From positions 1,565,825 to 1,629,824 of the forward strand of contig NZ_JOJP01000001.1 in assembly GCF_000710775.1 (NCBI RefSeq): DNA of 64,000 bases, read 5' to 3'. Shown here piece after piece: positions 36,389 through 45,504 of this stretch. A program made the position numbers and the translations under genes. This DNA is from Endozoicomonas elysicola. GTDB lineage: Bacteria > Pseudomonadota > Gammaproteobacteria > Pseudomonadales > Endozoicomonadaceae. The stretch's first letter is position 1; each line of letters starts with the position of its first letter. The notes under the pieces are model-generated. The model was not told where the DNA came from and did not search any database. It was given only the letters and a program-made list of their open reading frames with translations.

Positions 36389-36791
36389 GGTTTTACTTCC
36401 TCCTTGATGCAAACTGTTTACATTGCGACCATATAAAGCAAAATAGATAAAAACCTAATAAATCAAACAAACGACCAAGTAATATCTCGCTTAAATCGAT
36501 TATCCTCTTTGACTTAAATTAATTGGAATAGTTCCTAGCGGAGGTAGTGTTGACAACAACATCAACCTAAACTACTGCATATCAAATGCTTCTGCACACT
36601 ATTCTCTTTATGCTTCCAGCTTAATAGCCATGATGCGAAAAGCATTGGTAAATGTGCGATGTTTTTCTTTAATTCGAATCATTGAATTACTTTGCTTTGG
36701 GTTAAGCAAGGTGTCCGTTTTATCGGGGCAAGATCATGCGAAGCAGCGTGAAATTTGTCCTGCCAGCGCGCTGGCGAACTGGCTTGGCTTG
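36389..36791. other. Intergenic region, AT-rich, attC-like flank
   Basis: No gene is supported in 403 bp. A perfect palindrome GCCAGCGCGCTGGC lies at 36762-36775. It sits directly beside the 23-bp motif AGCTAACAA-N6-CCAGTTCG on the minus strand at 36775-36797. A further TTGCTTTGGGTTAAGCAAG hairpin lies at 36692-36710. Confidence 0.55.
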
Positions 36792-37166
36792 TTAGCTATT
36801 AATACTTAGCATTTGATATACAAAGTAACTAGGAATACACAAGATTGTAAAAGTAATAACAAATGGCATGCATTTAGCGATTACCCGCCTCTTTCTACAT
36901 AGAGTCACGATATCGTCATCACCAATTCTTGCGATAGTTTCAAGATCAAATGGTAACTCAGAAATACCGCTCATGCATCCCTCCCGAGCATCATAATAGG
37001 AAGATATATTTAAAAGCGTACTTGGTGTCTTAAAAAATTCTTTATCCGTAGGTGGCTGTAAATACTTGTAATGCCTAATTTGCATTAGAAACGTAAGCTT
37101 GTGCATATACTGTGCAGACAAAACAATCGTAATTATCAAAGGTGAAATTAGAATTAAGTAGATCAT
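36792..37166 (-). CDS. Two-helix membrane protein, unknown function
   Basis: A 124-residue protein with hydrophobic helices at about 2-20 (IYLILISPLIITIVLSAQY) and 97-116 (KCMPFVITFTILCIPSYFVYQML). In between it is soluble and carries Tyr- and Cys-containing polar sequence (DIVTLCRKRRVIAKC). I do not recognise it. GTTAGCT on the minus strand lies just upstream (37174-37180), and an attC-like motif follows its stop, so it may sit in a cassette-like unit with the FAD gene. Confidence 0.6.
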   Translation of the reverse strand: MIYLILISPLIITIVLSAQYMHKLTFLMQIRHYKYLQPPTDKEFFKTPSTLLNISSYYDAREGCMSGISELPFDLETIARIGDDDIVTLCRKRRVIAKCMPFVITFTILCIPSYFVYQMLSINS

Positions 37167-37216
37167 TATTAGTAGCTAACATTGTATTAGAACTCAAACG
37201 AGTAATATTGGATATT

Positions 37217-37273
37217 GGACTCACATGAGATATACCCCCGATTCACCTTTCTTATGGACTCAGGTGAGATATA
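37217..37273. promoter_or_regulatory. Tandem operator-like palindromes
   Basis: Two copies of GGACTCA-NN-TGAGATATA are spaced 39 bp start to start. Each core is an inverted repeat CTCA-NN-TGAG. Position upstream of the 36792-37166 gene and spacing near four helical turns suggest cooperative binding by a dimeric regulator. This is inference; no regulator is identified. Confidence 0.45.
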
Positions 37274-37642
37274 TTACCCTTCATGCAGGCTTAGTAACTG
37301 TCTGATAAATAAGCCTTTTTATAATATATCTCCAATATCTCGGAGTAATACTCCAGGTAAGTCTTTTGTCCCTGACTGAAAATCACAAGAGCCACTGTGA
37401 TAGACACCATGAATCAACAGACAATGATGTTCCTGTGTTGTTCAGGGCATCGGTAAGTAACTCACAAATCTTGACTAACTGCAAAGACGCTACCGCCCGT
37501 AGATTTGCCCTGATCATATAATCATCAGGGGGAGCAGGGTTCCTGATAGCTCAGAGTGTCTTGATAAAGCTGAACTATTGTACAGATCAACTCTTTAAAA
37601 CGACTATAGTCTTATATCAATAAAACCGGATTACCCAATAGA

Positions 37643-37666
37643 AAACGCCCGCAGAAGCGGGCGTTT
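37643..37666 (-). terminator. Terminator of the autotransporter gene
   Basis: A perfect 10-bp stem AAACGCCCGC (37643-37652) and GCGGGCGTTT (37657-37666) has a 4-nt loop. On the minus strand it ends in TTTTCT, immediately after the autotransporter stop. Confidence 0.88.
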
Positions 37667-37696
37667 GCGGTTTAGCAGAGCGTTAGCCGTTAGCTT

Positions 37697-40600
37697 TTAG
37701 AAATCATAACGGATATTGGCCAGCCAGGTATCGGCACTGAAGTTGGAGTTCCAGTTCCTGTCGTAGTTGGCAGACAGACTGACGTTGTTGTTTAACCAGT
37801 ACTGCACACCCAGGCCCGCCTGATAGTTGGTCTGTTCCGGCTTGGCACCGGTGGTAACAAAGCTGTTACCGGCACCGGTCAGGAAGCGGGCAGCGGTATC
37901 ACCCCGGTCGGCAGCAAAGTCGTGCCAGGCCATTAGGTTCACTTCTGGAATCAACAGGCCGCGTTTGGTATCGATTGCAGTCATTGCCCGCAGGCCGGCA
38001 CCCAGTTCCACCGTTTCAATACGCTGATCCAGCACTTCCATATTCAGTGGCTGTAGGGTGTAGTTGTTGGTATCCACACGGCTGTAGTTAAAGGCCACCT
38101 GTGGCTCAACAATGGTGTCATTGTCGTTAAAGGCGAAGGTTCGGCCAGTGACCAGACGCAGGGCTACCTGGGCGGCATCGCTGTCGGCGGTGGACTTCAC
38201 GTTGGCGGTGTATTGCTCAATATCGGAACGGCTGACACCGAAGGCGATACTGCTGTCCATAAAGTAGTCCTGCTGACGCCAGCTGCCGTACGCGGTGAGC
38301 AGGTAACTGTCGGTTTCACTGCGGTTGGCGCTGCCTTCCACATCGGACTTGGTGACACCGTAGGTCACCGCCAGGCCTGCAGTGAGGGTGTCGCTCAGGT
38401 CGGCATCAGCACCAATGGTAAAGCCACGGGTGCGGTAGCTGTAACCGTCGAAGTCATTGCCCTGATACTGAACCGCATCCTGGTCACCATCAGACGCAAG
38501 GGCCTGCATCCAGAGTGAGCCGGGCTCGATGTTGTCACCAGAGCTGACCCCGCTGACGCTGCTGCGGAAACCGGCAATACGCTTGAACACGGCACCCAGG
38601 GTTTCGCTCTGGGCGGCCTGACTGGCACCGACAACGCCGGAGGAGTCTGGCACCATCTCTTCAGCAATGGCGGCCAGTTCTTCCGCGGTTTCTGCCTGTT
38701 CAATGGCCTGACAGATGGCATTACATTCACCACCAGAGCTGGCGATGTATTCCTGCATGTAGGCATCGATAACCTCAACTTCGTTACCGGTGGCGCCAAC
38801 ACTTTCAATAACCTGACCAAAGTCGTTGGTAGCGACAGTAACGCTGAGGCTGTCTTCCGTTACTTCTGCCAGCTCGGCTGTAATAATTGCAGAGCCGGAC
38901 TCTACGGTTACACCGTTGTTATAAAGCGCACTACCAGACAGTGCCAGATAATCAACAGGGTCCAGATTTACCTCAAGGTTTTGCGATGCGGTGATAATCA
39001 GGCGGCTGTCGCTGCTCAGGTAGATTTCACCTTCTGTGCTCAACATGGCTTCTTCAGGTTTTGTATCATTGCTGATATTCAGGCTGAGAGCACCTCCATA
39101 CAGGTTAAGATAGCCTTCAAAACTGCGGGCTTCACCGGAGACTGTCAGGTTGCCACTGGATTCAATATTGATGAAATCGGCACCATAAATATTGCCATCC
39201 AGCGTGGTAACACCGTCGACATAAATCCCCTCGATATCGTGCAGATCTCCGGTGATGTTGCCTCCATCGATATACGCGCTGTCGCCACTATCTTCGGAGC
39301 TACCCCAAATATTACCGATGATCTGTCCGGCTTTCTGTACCAGAGTCAATGGTGCAAAGGCATTTCTGTAATCGATAGCAGTGACCGTTTCACCGTCATT
39401 ACCACCCGAAATTGAGCCATAGTTTTCAACAGAACCATCATGATCAACACCAAAGCTGGTGTAGATCGCTGCACCCTGATCCGAGCTGATGGTGCCGGTA
39501 TTGAGGATGTCCCCACTCAGCTTGCCGTTGATGTGGATGCCCTGGTAGTCGCCATTGATTGAGCCTTCGTTAAGAATATTGCCATTAACCTGGCTGTTCT
39601 CAACGGCAATACCCGTGTCGCTTGCACTGATGGTTCCGGTGTTGACGATGTCATCAGTCAGAATACTTTCATAAACATTCAGGCCATAGCTGGCATTGAT
39701 AATACCGGCATTACCCAGGCCCACCACCTCAACAAACTCAAGGCCGATACCGTAGGAATCTTCAGCGGTTGCGTTAATCACACCGTCCTCGTCATTGACA
39801 ACAGAGCCAATGGATAAAGGGGCGGTTTCCTCCAGTGGTACTGGACCCGGAGGGGGAGGAGGTGGGGGAAGGTCTTCTGCCGCGCGCACTGGGCCAAAGT
39901 CTGGATAGCCGGAAGCTAGAATGCCTTCACTAGCATTGAGGGTACCGTTGTTGTAAACGCCTGTGGTCAACTTGCTACCACGGATGTCAATAGCAGCTCC
40001 GTAGTCGGCAGAGACATTTATGGTTCCCTGATTGGCAACTGTACCGGCTTGTGTGGTATCAAGCTGAATACCCACCCAATCAGCATTGATCGTGCCTGTA
40101 TTGACAACCCCATCGGTCAGAGTACTGAGCATGGCCACGATTCCGGATTCTGCATTGATCGTTCCGGTGTTGGCCAGGCTTTCCCCAATCACTGCAAAGG
40201 CACCAATGCCAGGCCCGTAATCTGCCGTAATGACACCATTTTCATCGTTGGCGATGAAGCCGACTTGAACCGTTTCTTCGGGTGAGTAGCTCACGGCAAT
40301 AATACCGGGGCCATCCGACGTAATCTGACCATCATTGTAGATGCCATCGGTGAGGTTACTGCCTGAGGAATATATACCTAAGCCATTATGAGCAGTAATG
40401 GAGCCAAGGTTAACGATACCGGTTGCCTCAACTCCCATTAACGAGATGCCATCTCCATCAGCTTCAATCAGGCCACTGTTAGTTATATTGCCTTCAATGG
40501 TGCCGTTTTCGGCATAAATGCCTACCCGGTCAGCAACGATTTTACCCAGGTTCGATATGCTGCCGATGACTGAATGGTCGATATCAATGCCTGCTTCGGT

Positions 40601-42130
40601 GGCATTAATAACGCCATTTTCACCATTGATGATACTGCCTACATAGGATGGGGTAATGGGGCAGTCATCGTATTCTTCGTCACACTCGCCATAAGCCGAG
40701 ACAAAAATACCACTGCCATCGAGATACTCTGATGCGGGCTCATAGTCACCCACGGGGTATTCAATGTAGGCCCCATTGGCAGTTATCTGACCATCGTTGC
40801 GTATGGTGCCTTCTACCACGGCAGCATCGAGATAAATGCCCGAACCTGCGGTGGTTGTGATAGAACCACTGTTACTGATGCTAGCCGCAGAGGAGGAGTC
40901 TACGTAGATACCATCCCAGAATTCAGTGACGGTAATGGTACCCTCGTTGACGATATCGCCAACATCGGAGCCATCCACAACAATGATGCCTTCTCTTGAT
41001 GTGGTAATGAGGCTGTCGATACCTATATTACCAACCGTCCCATCGACAATGGCGTTTTCAATCAGAATACCGAAAGTTTCTCCTCTATCGGTATTGGTTA
41101 CAGAAACGTCGATAGTCCCTGTGTTGATGACATTGCCTTTGACGTGAGCGGCAACACTATCATCTTCTTTTCCACGCCACTCGCTACCAATATAGATACC
41201 ACCGAACCGGTCATCCTGAAGCTGTGGCTCTTCCGGGGCTCCATCTGTGACTGTGATGTTTCCAGTGTTTATAACACTGCCACTGATAATTGAGGTCGCT
41301 ATCTCCTGATCTTCGCTCCCTCCGGGTGCATCAAGAGGCATGGCGTTGGTGATCTGGATACCGAACATGCCCCGTCCAGCATACTCTTTACCACCGGTGC
41401 CCAGGTTAATGTCACCATTGTTGACTACTGCGCCCAGAACTCCTTCAATCTCCTGTGTGCCGGTAATTTCACTTTTGGAAATCAATATTCCGGAGTTCTC
41501 CCCTGTAATGGTGCCATTATTAATGACTCCTTCCTTAATGACGGCATCATTTAGCAGAATGGCGTCGTAGACTGAGTTTTCAGCACTGCCAATCGTACCG
41601 CTTTCGGTGTTGATGACGCTTCCATAGACAATGGTGTCGTCAACCAGCAGGAAGTCATCAGTGAGTTGACCACTGTTAATGATATCTCCGCCGATATCGG
41701 CATGTTCAACCTGCATGTAAGTGGCGCTGCCTGCATTGAGTACATCGCCATCCACGGTCAGCAGCTCTTTAGGACCCGATAAACTAAATGAGGCTTTGTG
41801 CACATCATGATGGCTGATATCACCCTGATTGATAACGCTTCCCTGTATCCAGCCTTCTCCGACGTCACCCGCTTCTATTTTCAGAAAACTCAGGTCAGTG
41901 GCATTGGTGATATCACCGGTGACAATACCTTCAACTTCGATATGGTTAACGTTATCGGGAGTGGTTATCGAAATGTCACCACAGTCGGTGCCATCATCAA
42001 CGATAATTGTATTAACACCATCAACATTTTCTGGGATACAGGCTGCTGCTGCGCCCATGGAATAGGTGTGTAAAACGGCCACAACCGCTGTGCTTAGCAG
42101 CGATTTCCGGAAGAGATCGTTCCTGTTCAT
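37697..42130 (-). CDS. Large autotransporter (type Va secreted) protein
   Basis: A 1477-residue self-secreting protein. It starts with a signal peptide (MNRNDLFRKSLLSTAVVAVLHTYSMGAAAA). The passenger (about 30-1190) consists of roughly 27 variations of an N-x-G-x-I repeat (VINTGTI, ISNSGSI, IANDENG and similar), which predicts a beta-helix. A poly-proline run lies near residue 755. Three short Cys-containing segments (CIPENVDG..DCGD, CDEEYDDC, CNAIC) are present. The C-terminal ~275 residues form the beta-barrel translocator (GSLWMQALASDGDQD to terminal NIRYDF, aromatic last residue). No protease or lipase motif is seen in the passenger, so adhesion is the best guess. Confidence 0.93.
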   Translation of the reverse strand: MNRNDLFRKSLLSTAVVAVLHTYSMGAAAACIPENVDGVNTIIVDDGTDCGDISITTPDNVNHIEVEGIVTGDITNATDLSFLKIEAGDVGEGWIQGSVINQGDISHHDVHKASFSLSGPKELLTVDGDVLNAGSATYMQVEHADIGGDIINSGQLTDDFLLVDDTIVYGSVINTESGTIGSAENSVYDAILLNDAVIKEGVINNGTITGENSGILISKSEITGTQEIEGVLGAVVNNGDINLGTGGKEYAGRGMFGIQITNAMPLDAPGGSEDQEIATSIISGSVINTGNITVTDGAPEEPQLQDDRFGGIYIGSEWRGKEDDSVAAHVKGNVINTGTIDVSVTNTDRGETFGILIENAIVDGTVGNIGIDSLITTSREGIIVVDGSDVGDIVNEGTITVTEFWDGIYVDSSSAASISNSGSITTTAGSGIYLDAAVVEGTIRNDGQITANGAYIEYPVGDYEPASEYLDGSGIFVSAYGECDEEYDDCPITPSYVGSIINGENGVINATEAGIDIDHSVIGSISNLGKIVADRVGIYAENGTIEGNITNSGLIEADGDGISLMGVEATGIVNLGSITAHNGLGIYSSGSNLTDGIYNDGQITSDGPGIIAVSYSPEETVQVGFIANDENGVITADYGPGIGAFAVIGESLANTGTINAESGIVAMLSTLTDGVVNTGTINADWVGIQLDTTQAGTVANQGTINVSADYGAAIDIRGSKLTTGVYNNGTLNASEGILASGYPDFGPVRAAEDLPPPPPPPGPVPLEETAPLSIGSVVNDEDGVINATAEDSYGIGLEFVEVVGLGNAGIINASYGLNVYESILTDDIVNTGTISASDTGIAVENSQVNGNILNEGSINGDYQGIHINGKLSGDILNTGTISSDQGAAIYTSFGVDHDGSVENYGSISGGNDGETVTAIDYRNAFAPLTLVQKAGQIIGNIWGSSEDSGDSAYIDGGNITGDLHDIEGIYVDGVTTLDGNIYGADFINIESSGNLTVSGEARSFEGYLNLYGGALSLNISNDTKPEEAMLSTEGEIYLSSDSRLIITASQNLEVNLDPVDYLALSGSALYNNGVTVESGSAIITAELAEVTEDSLSVTVATNDFGQVIESVGATGNEVEVIDAYMQEYIASSGGECNAICQAIEQAETAEELAAIAEEMVPDSSGVVGASQAAQSETLGAVFKRIAGFRSSVSGVSSGDNIEPGSLWMQALASDGDQDAVQYQGNDFDGYSYRTRGFTIGADADLSDTLTAGLAVTYGVTKSDVEGSANRSETDSYLLTAYGSWRQQDYFMDSSIAFGVSRSDIEQYTANVKSTADSDAAQVALRLVTGRTFAFNDNDTIVEPQVAFNYSRVDTNNYTLQPLNMEVLDQRIETVELGAGLRAMTAIDTKRGLLIPEVNLMAWHDFAADRGDTAARFLTGAGNSFVTTGAKPEQTNYQAGLGVQYWLNNNVSLSANYDRNWNSNFSADTWLANIRYDF

Positions 42131-42367
42131 TATTGTACTCTTTGATTAGACGTCCATAGTCTCAGCGCCACACTACGCTTGGATTTACTGCCTATCCTGG
42201 GCAAACGACAACGGCGGGGGGTTAAGCGATGCGGAACATTTTACTGAATGCTTACGATAAAGCCATAGAAATATGATGTATTTTGATATTTTTTGGTAAG
42301 TATTGTTTGTGTTGGCTATCTGACTTAGTTAAAAGCTGGGAAGAGGGGCTGATTATATAGCGAAAAC

Positions 42368-42385
42368 GGCCGAATTTCTCCGGCC
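42368..42385 (-). terminator. Terminator of radA
   Basis: GGCCG (42368-42372) and CGGCC (42381-42385) form a 5-bp stem with 8-nt loop. On the minus strand it continues GTTTTCG. It lies 12 bp downstream of the radA stop. Confidence 0.65.
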
Positions 42386-42396
42386 CTTTCTTGTGA

Positions 42397-43770
42397 TCAG
42401 ATAGCTTCCAGTGCTTCCGATAATTTTTTCACCGCAATCACTGTCAGACCTGGAATCGGCTTTCTTGGCTGATTGGCTGCTGGAACAATGGCCCGGCTGA
42501 AGCCATGTTTGGCCGCTTCGATCAGACGCTCCTGACCATTGGCCACTGGACGAATCTCTCCTGCCAGCCCAACCTCACCAAAGGCGATCAGATCCTGTGG
42601 TAAAGGGGTATCCCGAAGGCTGGATACCACCGCCAGCAGGCTGGCCAGGTCAGCACTAGTCTCTGTGATCTTTACACCGCCCACCACATTAAGAAACACA
42701 TCCTGGTCACTGGTAAAAATGCCACCATGGCGGGTCAGGATGGCCAGCAGCATGGCTAAACGGTTTTGATCAACACCCACCGTCACACGACGGGGGTTTC
42801 CTAGTTGAGAGTCCACCACCAGACCCTGTATTTCGACCAGTAATGGGCGGGTACCTTCCCACAGTACTGAAATGATACTGCCCGAGGTTGCTTCCTGGGT
42901 TCTGGACAGGAAGATGGCTGACGGATTTTTCACTTCTTTCATGCCCGTTTCGGTCATGGCGAAAATACCCAGCTCGTTCACCTGACCAAAACGGTTTTTG
43001 GTGGCCCGCATCATTCGGAAGCGGGAATCATCAGTATTGCCCAGCATGATCTGGGTATCGATGATGTGGGACAAGGTCATTGGACCAGCCAGCGAGTTGT
43101 CTTTGGTGACATGGCCAACAATCAACAATACGGTGCCGCTCTGTTTAGCATAACGTGTCAGAAATGCCGCAGACTCTTTCACCTGACCAACGCCACCGGG
43201 AACGGAGTCCACCCCGTTCATATACATCACCTGAATGGAGTCAATAACGATAATGCCAGGTTTTTCCTGCTCGGCTACCGCTACGATATTTTCTGCCGAG
43301 GTTTCCGCCAGCATTTTCAGGTTATCAGTGGGCAATCCCAAACGCTGGGCACGGGCGGCAATCTGCTGCAGTGACTCCTCACCAGAGACATAAAGGGCAT
43401 TCATGGACTGGGCAACATGACAGAGCACCTGTAGCAGGATGGTACTTTTACCGGCACCCGGGTGACCACCAATCAGCACGGCACTGCCTTTGACAAAACC
43501 ACCACCGAGCACCCGGTCAAACTCTGTCATGCCACTGGAAAAGCGAGGTGCTTCTTCAACATCCACTTCGCTGAGGGTTTTCAGCTCAGAGAGGGTACCG
43601 GCAAAACCGGCCTTGTTGCTGGCGGCAATGGATGGAGAGGCTGCTGGACCGAGGTTAACCTCTTTGTAGGTATTCCATGCCTTGCAGTCTGGGCACTGCC
43701 CCTGCCATTTGGCCGCTTCGCTGCCGCATTCGGTACAGACGTATGCTTTTCTGGATTTTGCTTTTGCCAT
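42397..43770 (-). CDS. radA: DNA repair protein RadA
   Basis: RadA is a RecA-like ATPase of recombination and branch migration. The 457-residue protein has the zinc finger CTECGSEAAKWQGQCPDCKAW (residues 12-32), the Walker A GHPGAGKST, the family-specific KNRFG motif (in RATKNRFGQVNE), and a Lon-protease-like C-terminal domain (about 270-457, with LAGEIRPVANGQERLIEAAKHGFSRAIVP). Length and layout match RadA/Sms. It lies alone; the promoter is in the upstream gap, next to a palindromic repeat. Confidence 0.98.
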   Translation of the reverse strand: MAKAKSRKAYVCTECGSEAAKWQGQCPDCKAWNTYKEVNLGPAASPSIAASNKAGFAGTLSELKTLSEVDVEEAPRFSSGMTEFDRVLGGGFVKGSAVLIGGHPGAGKSTILLQVLCHVAQSMNALYVSGEESLQQIAARAQRLGLPTDNLKMLAETSAENIVAVAEQEKPGIIVIDSIQVMYMNGVDSVPGGVGQVKESAAFLTRYAKQSGTVLLIVGHVTKDNSLAGPMTLSHIIDTQIMLGNTDDSRFRMMRATKNRFGQVNELGIFAMTETGMKEVKNPSAIFLSRTQEATSGSIISVLWEGTRPLLVEIQGLVVDSQLGNPRRVTVGVDQNRLAMLLAILTRHGGIFTSDQDVFLNVVGGVKITETSADLASLLAVVSSLRDTPLPQDLIAFGEVGLAGEIRPVANGQERLIEAAKHGFSRAIVPAANQPRKPIPGLTVIAVKKLSEALEAI

Positions 43771-43837
43771 GAAGAGTCTATGCGTAAATAGAGTCAGTCT
43801 AACTGCTCAGCCAGCTGCCTGACAAACCTTCTGTTTT

Positions 43838-43979
43838 GAACCACGGAGATCACAAAGTTCACGAAGAAAAGACTTTCTTTTTTCATGAGGCCTTGAGCCT
43901 TAATGATTCAAAGATACTGTCTGTAAGGAGAACCAAAAAGTTATTCTTTTCTTATTGGGCTTTGTGCTCTTTGTGGTTC
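43838..43979. repeat. CACAAAG-family palindromic repeat
   Basis: Arms GAACCACGGAGATCACAAAG (43838-43857) and CTTTGTGCTCTTTGTGGTTC (43960-43979) match in 17 of 20 positions as an inverted repeat. The 102-bp centre holds another short pair around AAGACTTTC. It lies between divergent radA and the 44050 methyltransferase gene, so it is part of both upstream regions. Confidence 0.75.
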
Positions 43980-44049
43980 CAGCCTTCAGCAGGCTAAATT
44001 TCAGATTTCTGCGATACTTTACGGTCAGGTAGTAAAAGGGTTTGCGAAC

Positions 44050-44799
44050 ATGAGTCATTTCTTCACGCCTGATGATTACGCCATTGCGGTGGCTGAGTCA
44101 CCCGTTGCCAAATATATTTACACCCCTTATGTAAAAAGTGTGTTCATGAAGCACCCGGTGAATTCCGTATTGGATCTGCGTTGCAGTGAAGGTTTCTTTT
44201 CCCGCCTTGCCCTAGTAGCAGGGGCAGAGTATGTGGTGGGCGTCGATCAGTGTCCGGCGATGCTGGATCGGGCGATACAGTTGAATGAGTCTGGTGGCCT
44301 TGGTATTGAGTTCAAGCAGGCGGATCCAACGTCATTGCGACTGGATCGATCATTCTCTACCGTTTTTGCCTTCTGGCTGACTTGTCGGCTGGCCAGCCTT
44401 AGTCATTTAAGGGAACTGGCAGAAACGCTCTCTTATCATACGTCACCGGGCGGTTACAGTTATCTGCTGGCCATGGATTCTGAGCGTCATGCTCGAGTAC
44501 AGGAGAATTCATTGTCACCGGATGACTGCTATGGAAAAAAAGTAGACTCTGTGGAAAACCTTCAGGATGGTGATCCCTTCGAATTGACCATTCAGGTGGG
44601 TGAGACTGAAGTACATTTTACTGATTATTGCTGGTCTACTGAAACCATTGCACAATGCCTTGAAGAGGCAGGTTTTGCCAAAGTGAATGTGCTTTATCTA
44701 CCGGTTTCCGAAGAAGGGATTAAGGCAAAAGGTGAAGACTACTGGACTGGTTATCAGGCTGACCCTTTTGTGGTTGCTATCGAGGCGTTCCGGGAGTAA
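44050..44799 (+). CDS. Methyltransferase-like protein with altered motif I
   Basis: A 249-residue protein with class I methyltransferase layout: SVLDLRCSEGFFSRLALVAGAEYVVGVDQCPAMLDRAIQLNE. The SAM-binding motif I (normally D-x-G-C-G-x-G) reads DLRCSEG, so the first glycine positions are changed. The acidic GVDQ loop is present. The later part (STVFAFWLTCRL, FTDYCWSTETIAQCLEEAGFAKVNV) is typical of Methyltransf_11/25 proteins. It could bind SAM poorly or act as a non-enzymatic binding protein. The substrate is unknown. The gene is followed by a TorD/DmsD-like chaperone. Confidence 0.8.
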   Translation: MSHFFTPDDYAIAVAESPVAKYIYTPYVKSVFMKHPVNSVLDLRCSEGFFSRLALVAGAEYVVGVDQCPAMLDRAIQLNESGGLGIEFKQADPTSLRLDRSFSTVFAFWLTCRLASLSHLRELAETLSYHTSPGGYSYLLAMDSERHARVQENSLSPDDCYGKKVDSVENLQDGDPFELTIQVGETEVHFTDYCWSTETIAQCLEEAGFAKVNVLYLPVSEEGIKAKGEDYWTGYQADPFVVAIEAFRE

Positions 44800-44902
44800 T
44801 TGTTCATACTCGCTGAACCTTTTCGGTATTACTCCATATACTCAAGAAAACAGCTCACCACTATAGTGGTATCCATACGTTCTATATTCAGGAAGCGCTG
44901 AG

Positions 44903-45496
44903 TTGTCTGCTGTTGCCGTTCTGCCCAGAATGCTGGGAACCCTGTTTTACTATTCGCCAAACTCTGAGGAAGCAAAGGGGGTCATCTCTCAGCTTTCTGA
45001 TCTGCCAGATCTTCTGGACTGGCAGAATCCATCGTTGATTGAGGATGCTGCAGATCATATGGGCTCTGTTGAATCTGTCAATCTGTTGTATCAATTCTCA
45101 CTGCTGTTTGAAGGCCAGGGTGCCATGGCTGCACCACCCTGGGGGTCTGTGTACCTGGACAGAGAAAACCTGCTGCTCGGTGAAACCGCTCAAGCTTATC
45201 GCAAGTTTCTGATCTCACACCAGGTTGAGTTGGATACGGATTTGAATGAGCCGGAAGATCAGTTTGGCCTTATGATTCTGGCCATGGCTTACTTTATGGA
45301 AACGGAAAATGACGATGCGGTGGTAGAACTGCTGGGCACTCATCTGCTGCCATGGTCAGGTCGTTATCTGGAGTTGCTGGCTGAAGCGGATGAAAGTGGT
45401 TTTTATCGTGCACTGGCGGTGGTGGCTGATGAGTTCCTGAAGGAAGTCTCTGAAGCATACGAAGTGACAGCAGAGACTCGTCAGTTATACCGATAA
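44903..45496 (+). CDS. TorD/DmsD-family molecular chaperone
   Basis: A 197-residue cytoplasmic proofreading chaperone that in known cases escorts Tat-exported molybdenum enzymes. The signature EGQGAMAAPPWGSVYLDRENLLLGETAQAYRKFLISHQ (about residues 72-110) and the following EPEDQFGLMILAMAYFME helix are typical. The start is a TTG; AGGA lies 9 nt upstream. No DMSO/TMAO reductase subunit occurs in the window, so its client is elsewhere. Confidence 0.87.
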   Translation: MSAVAVLPRMLGTLFYYSPNSEEAKGVISQLSDLPDLLDWQNPSLIEDAADHMGSVESVNLLYQFSLLFEGQGAMAAPPWGSVYLDRENLLLGETAQAYRKFLISHQVELDTDLNEPEDQFGLMILAMAYFMETENDDAVVELLGTHLLPWSGRYLELLAEADESGFYRALAVVADEFLKEVSEAYEVTAETRQLYR

Positions 45497-45504
45497 GCCT
45501 TTTG

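Larger units (their letters stand above)
37167..37696. other. 530-bp intergenic region with operator-like repeats
   Basis: No gene is supported. Two near-identical direct repeats, GGACTCACATGAGATATA (37217-37234) and GGACTCAGGTGAGATATA (37256-37273), lie ~50 and ~90 bp upstream of the 124-residue gene. Each contains a CTCA-NN-TGAG palindrome. The middle is AT-rich. The right end holds the autotransporter terminator at 37643-37666. Confidence 0.55.

Noticed and set aside
36762-36775. GCCAGCGCGCTGGC palindrome as an intrinsic terminator
   Set aside because: No T-run on either strand; treated with the attC-like motif instead.
41340-42073. Several plus-strand frames opposite the autotransporter
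   Set aside because: They mirror the codon bias of the repeat-rich autotransporter gene and have no start signals.
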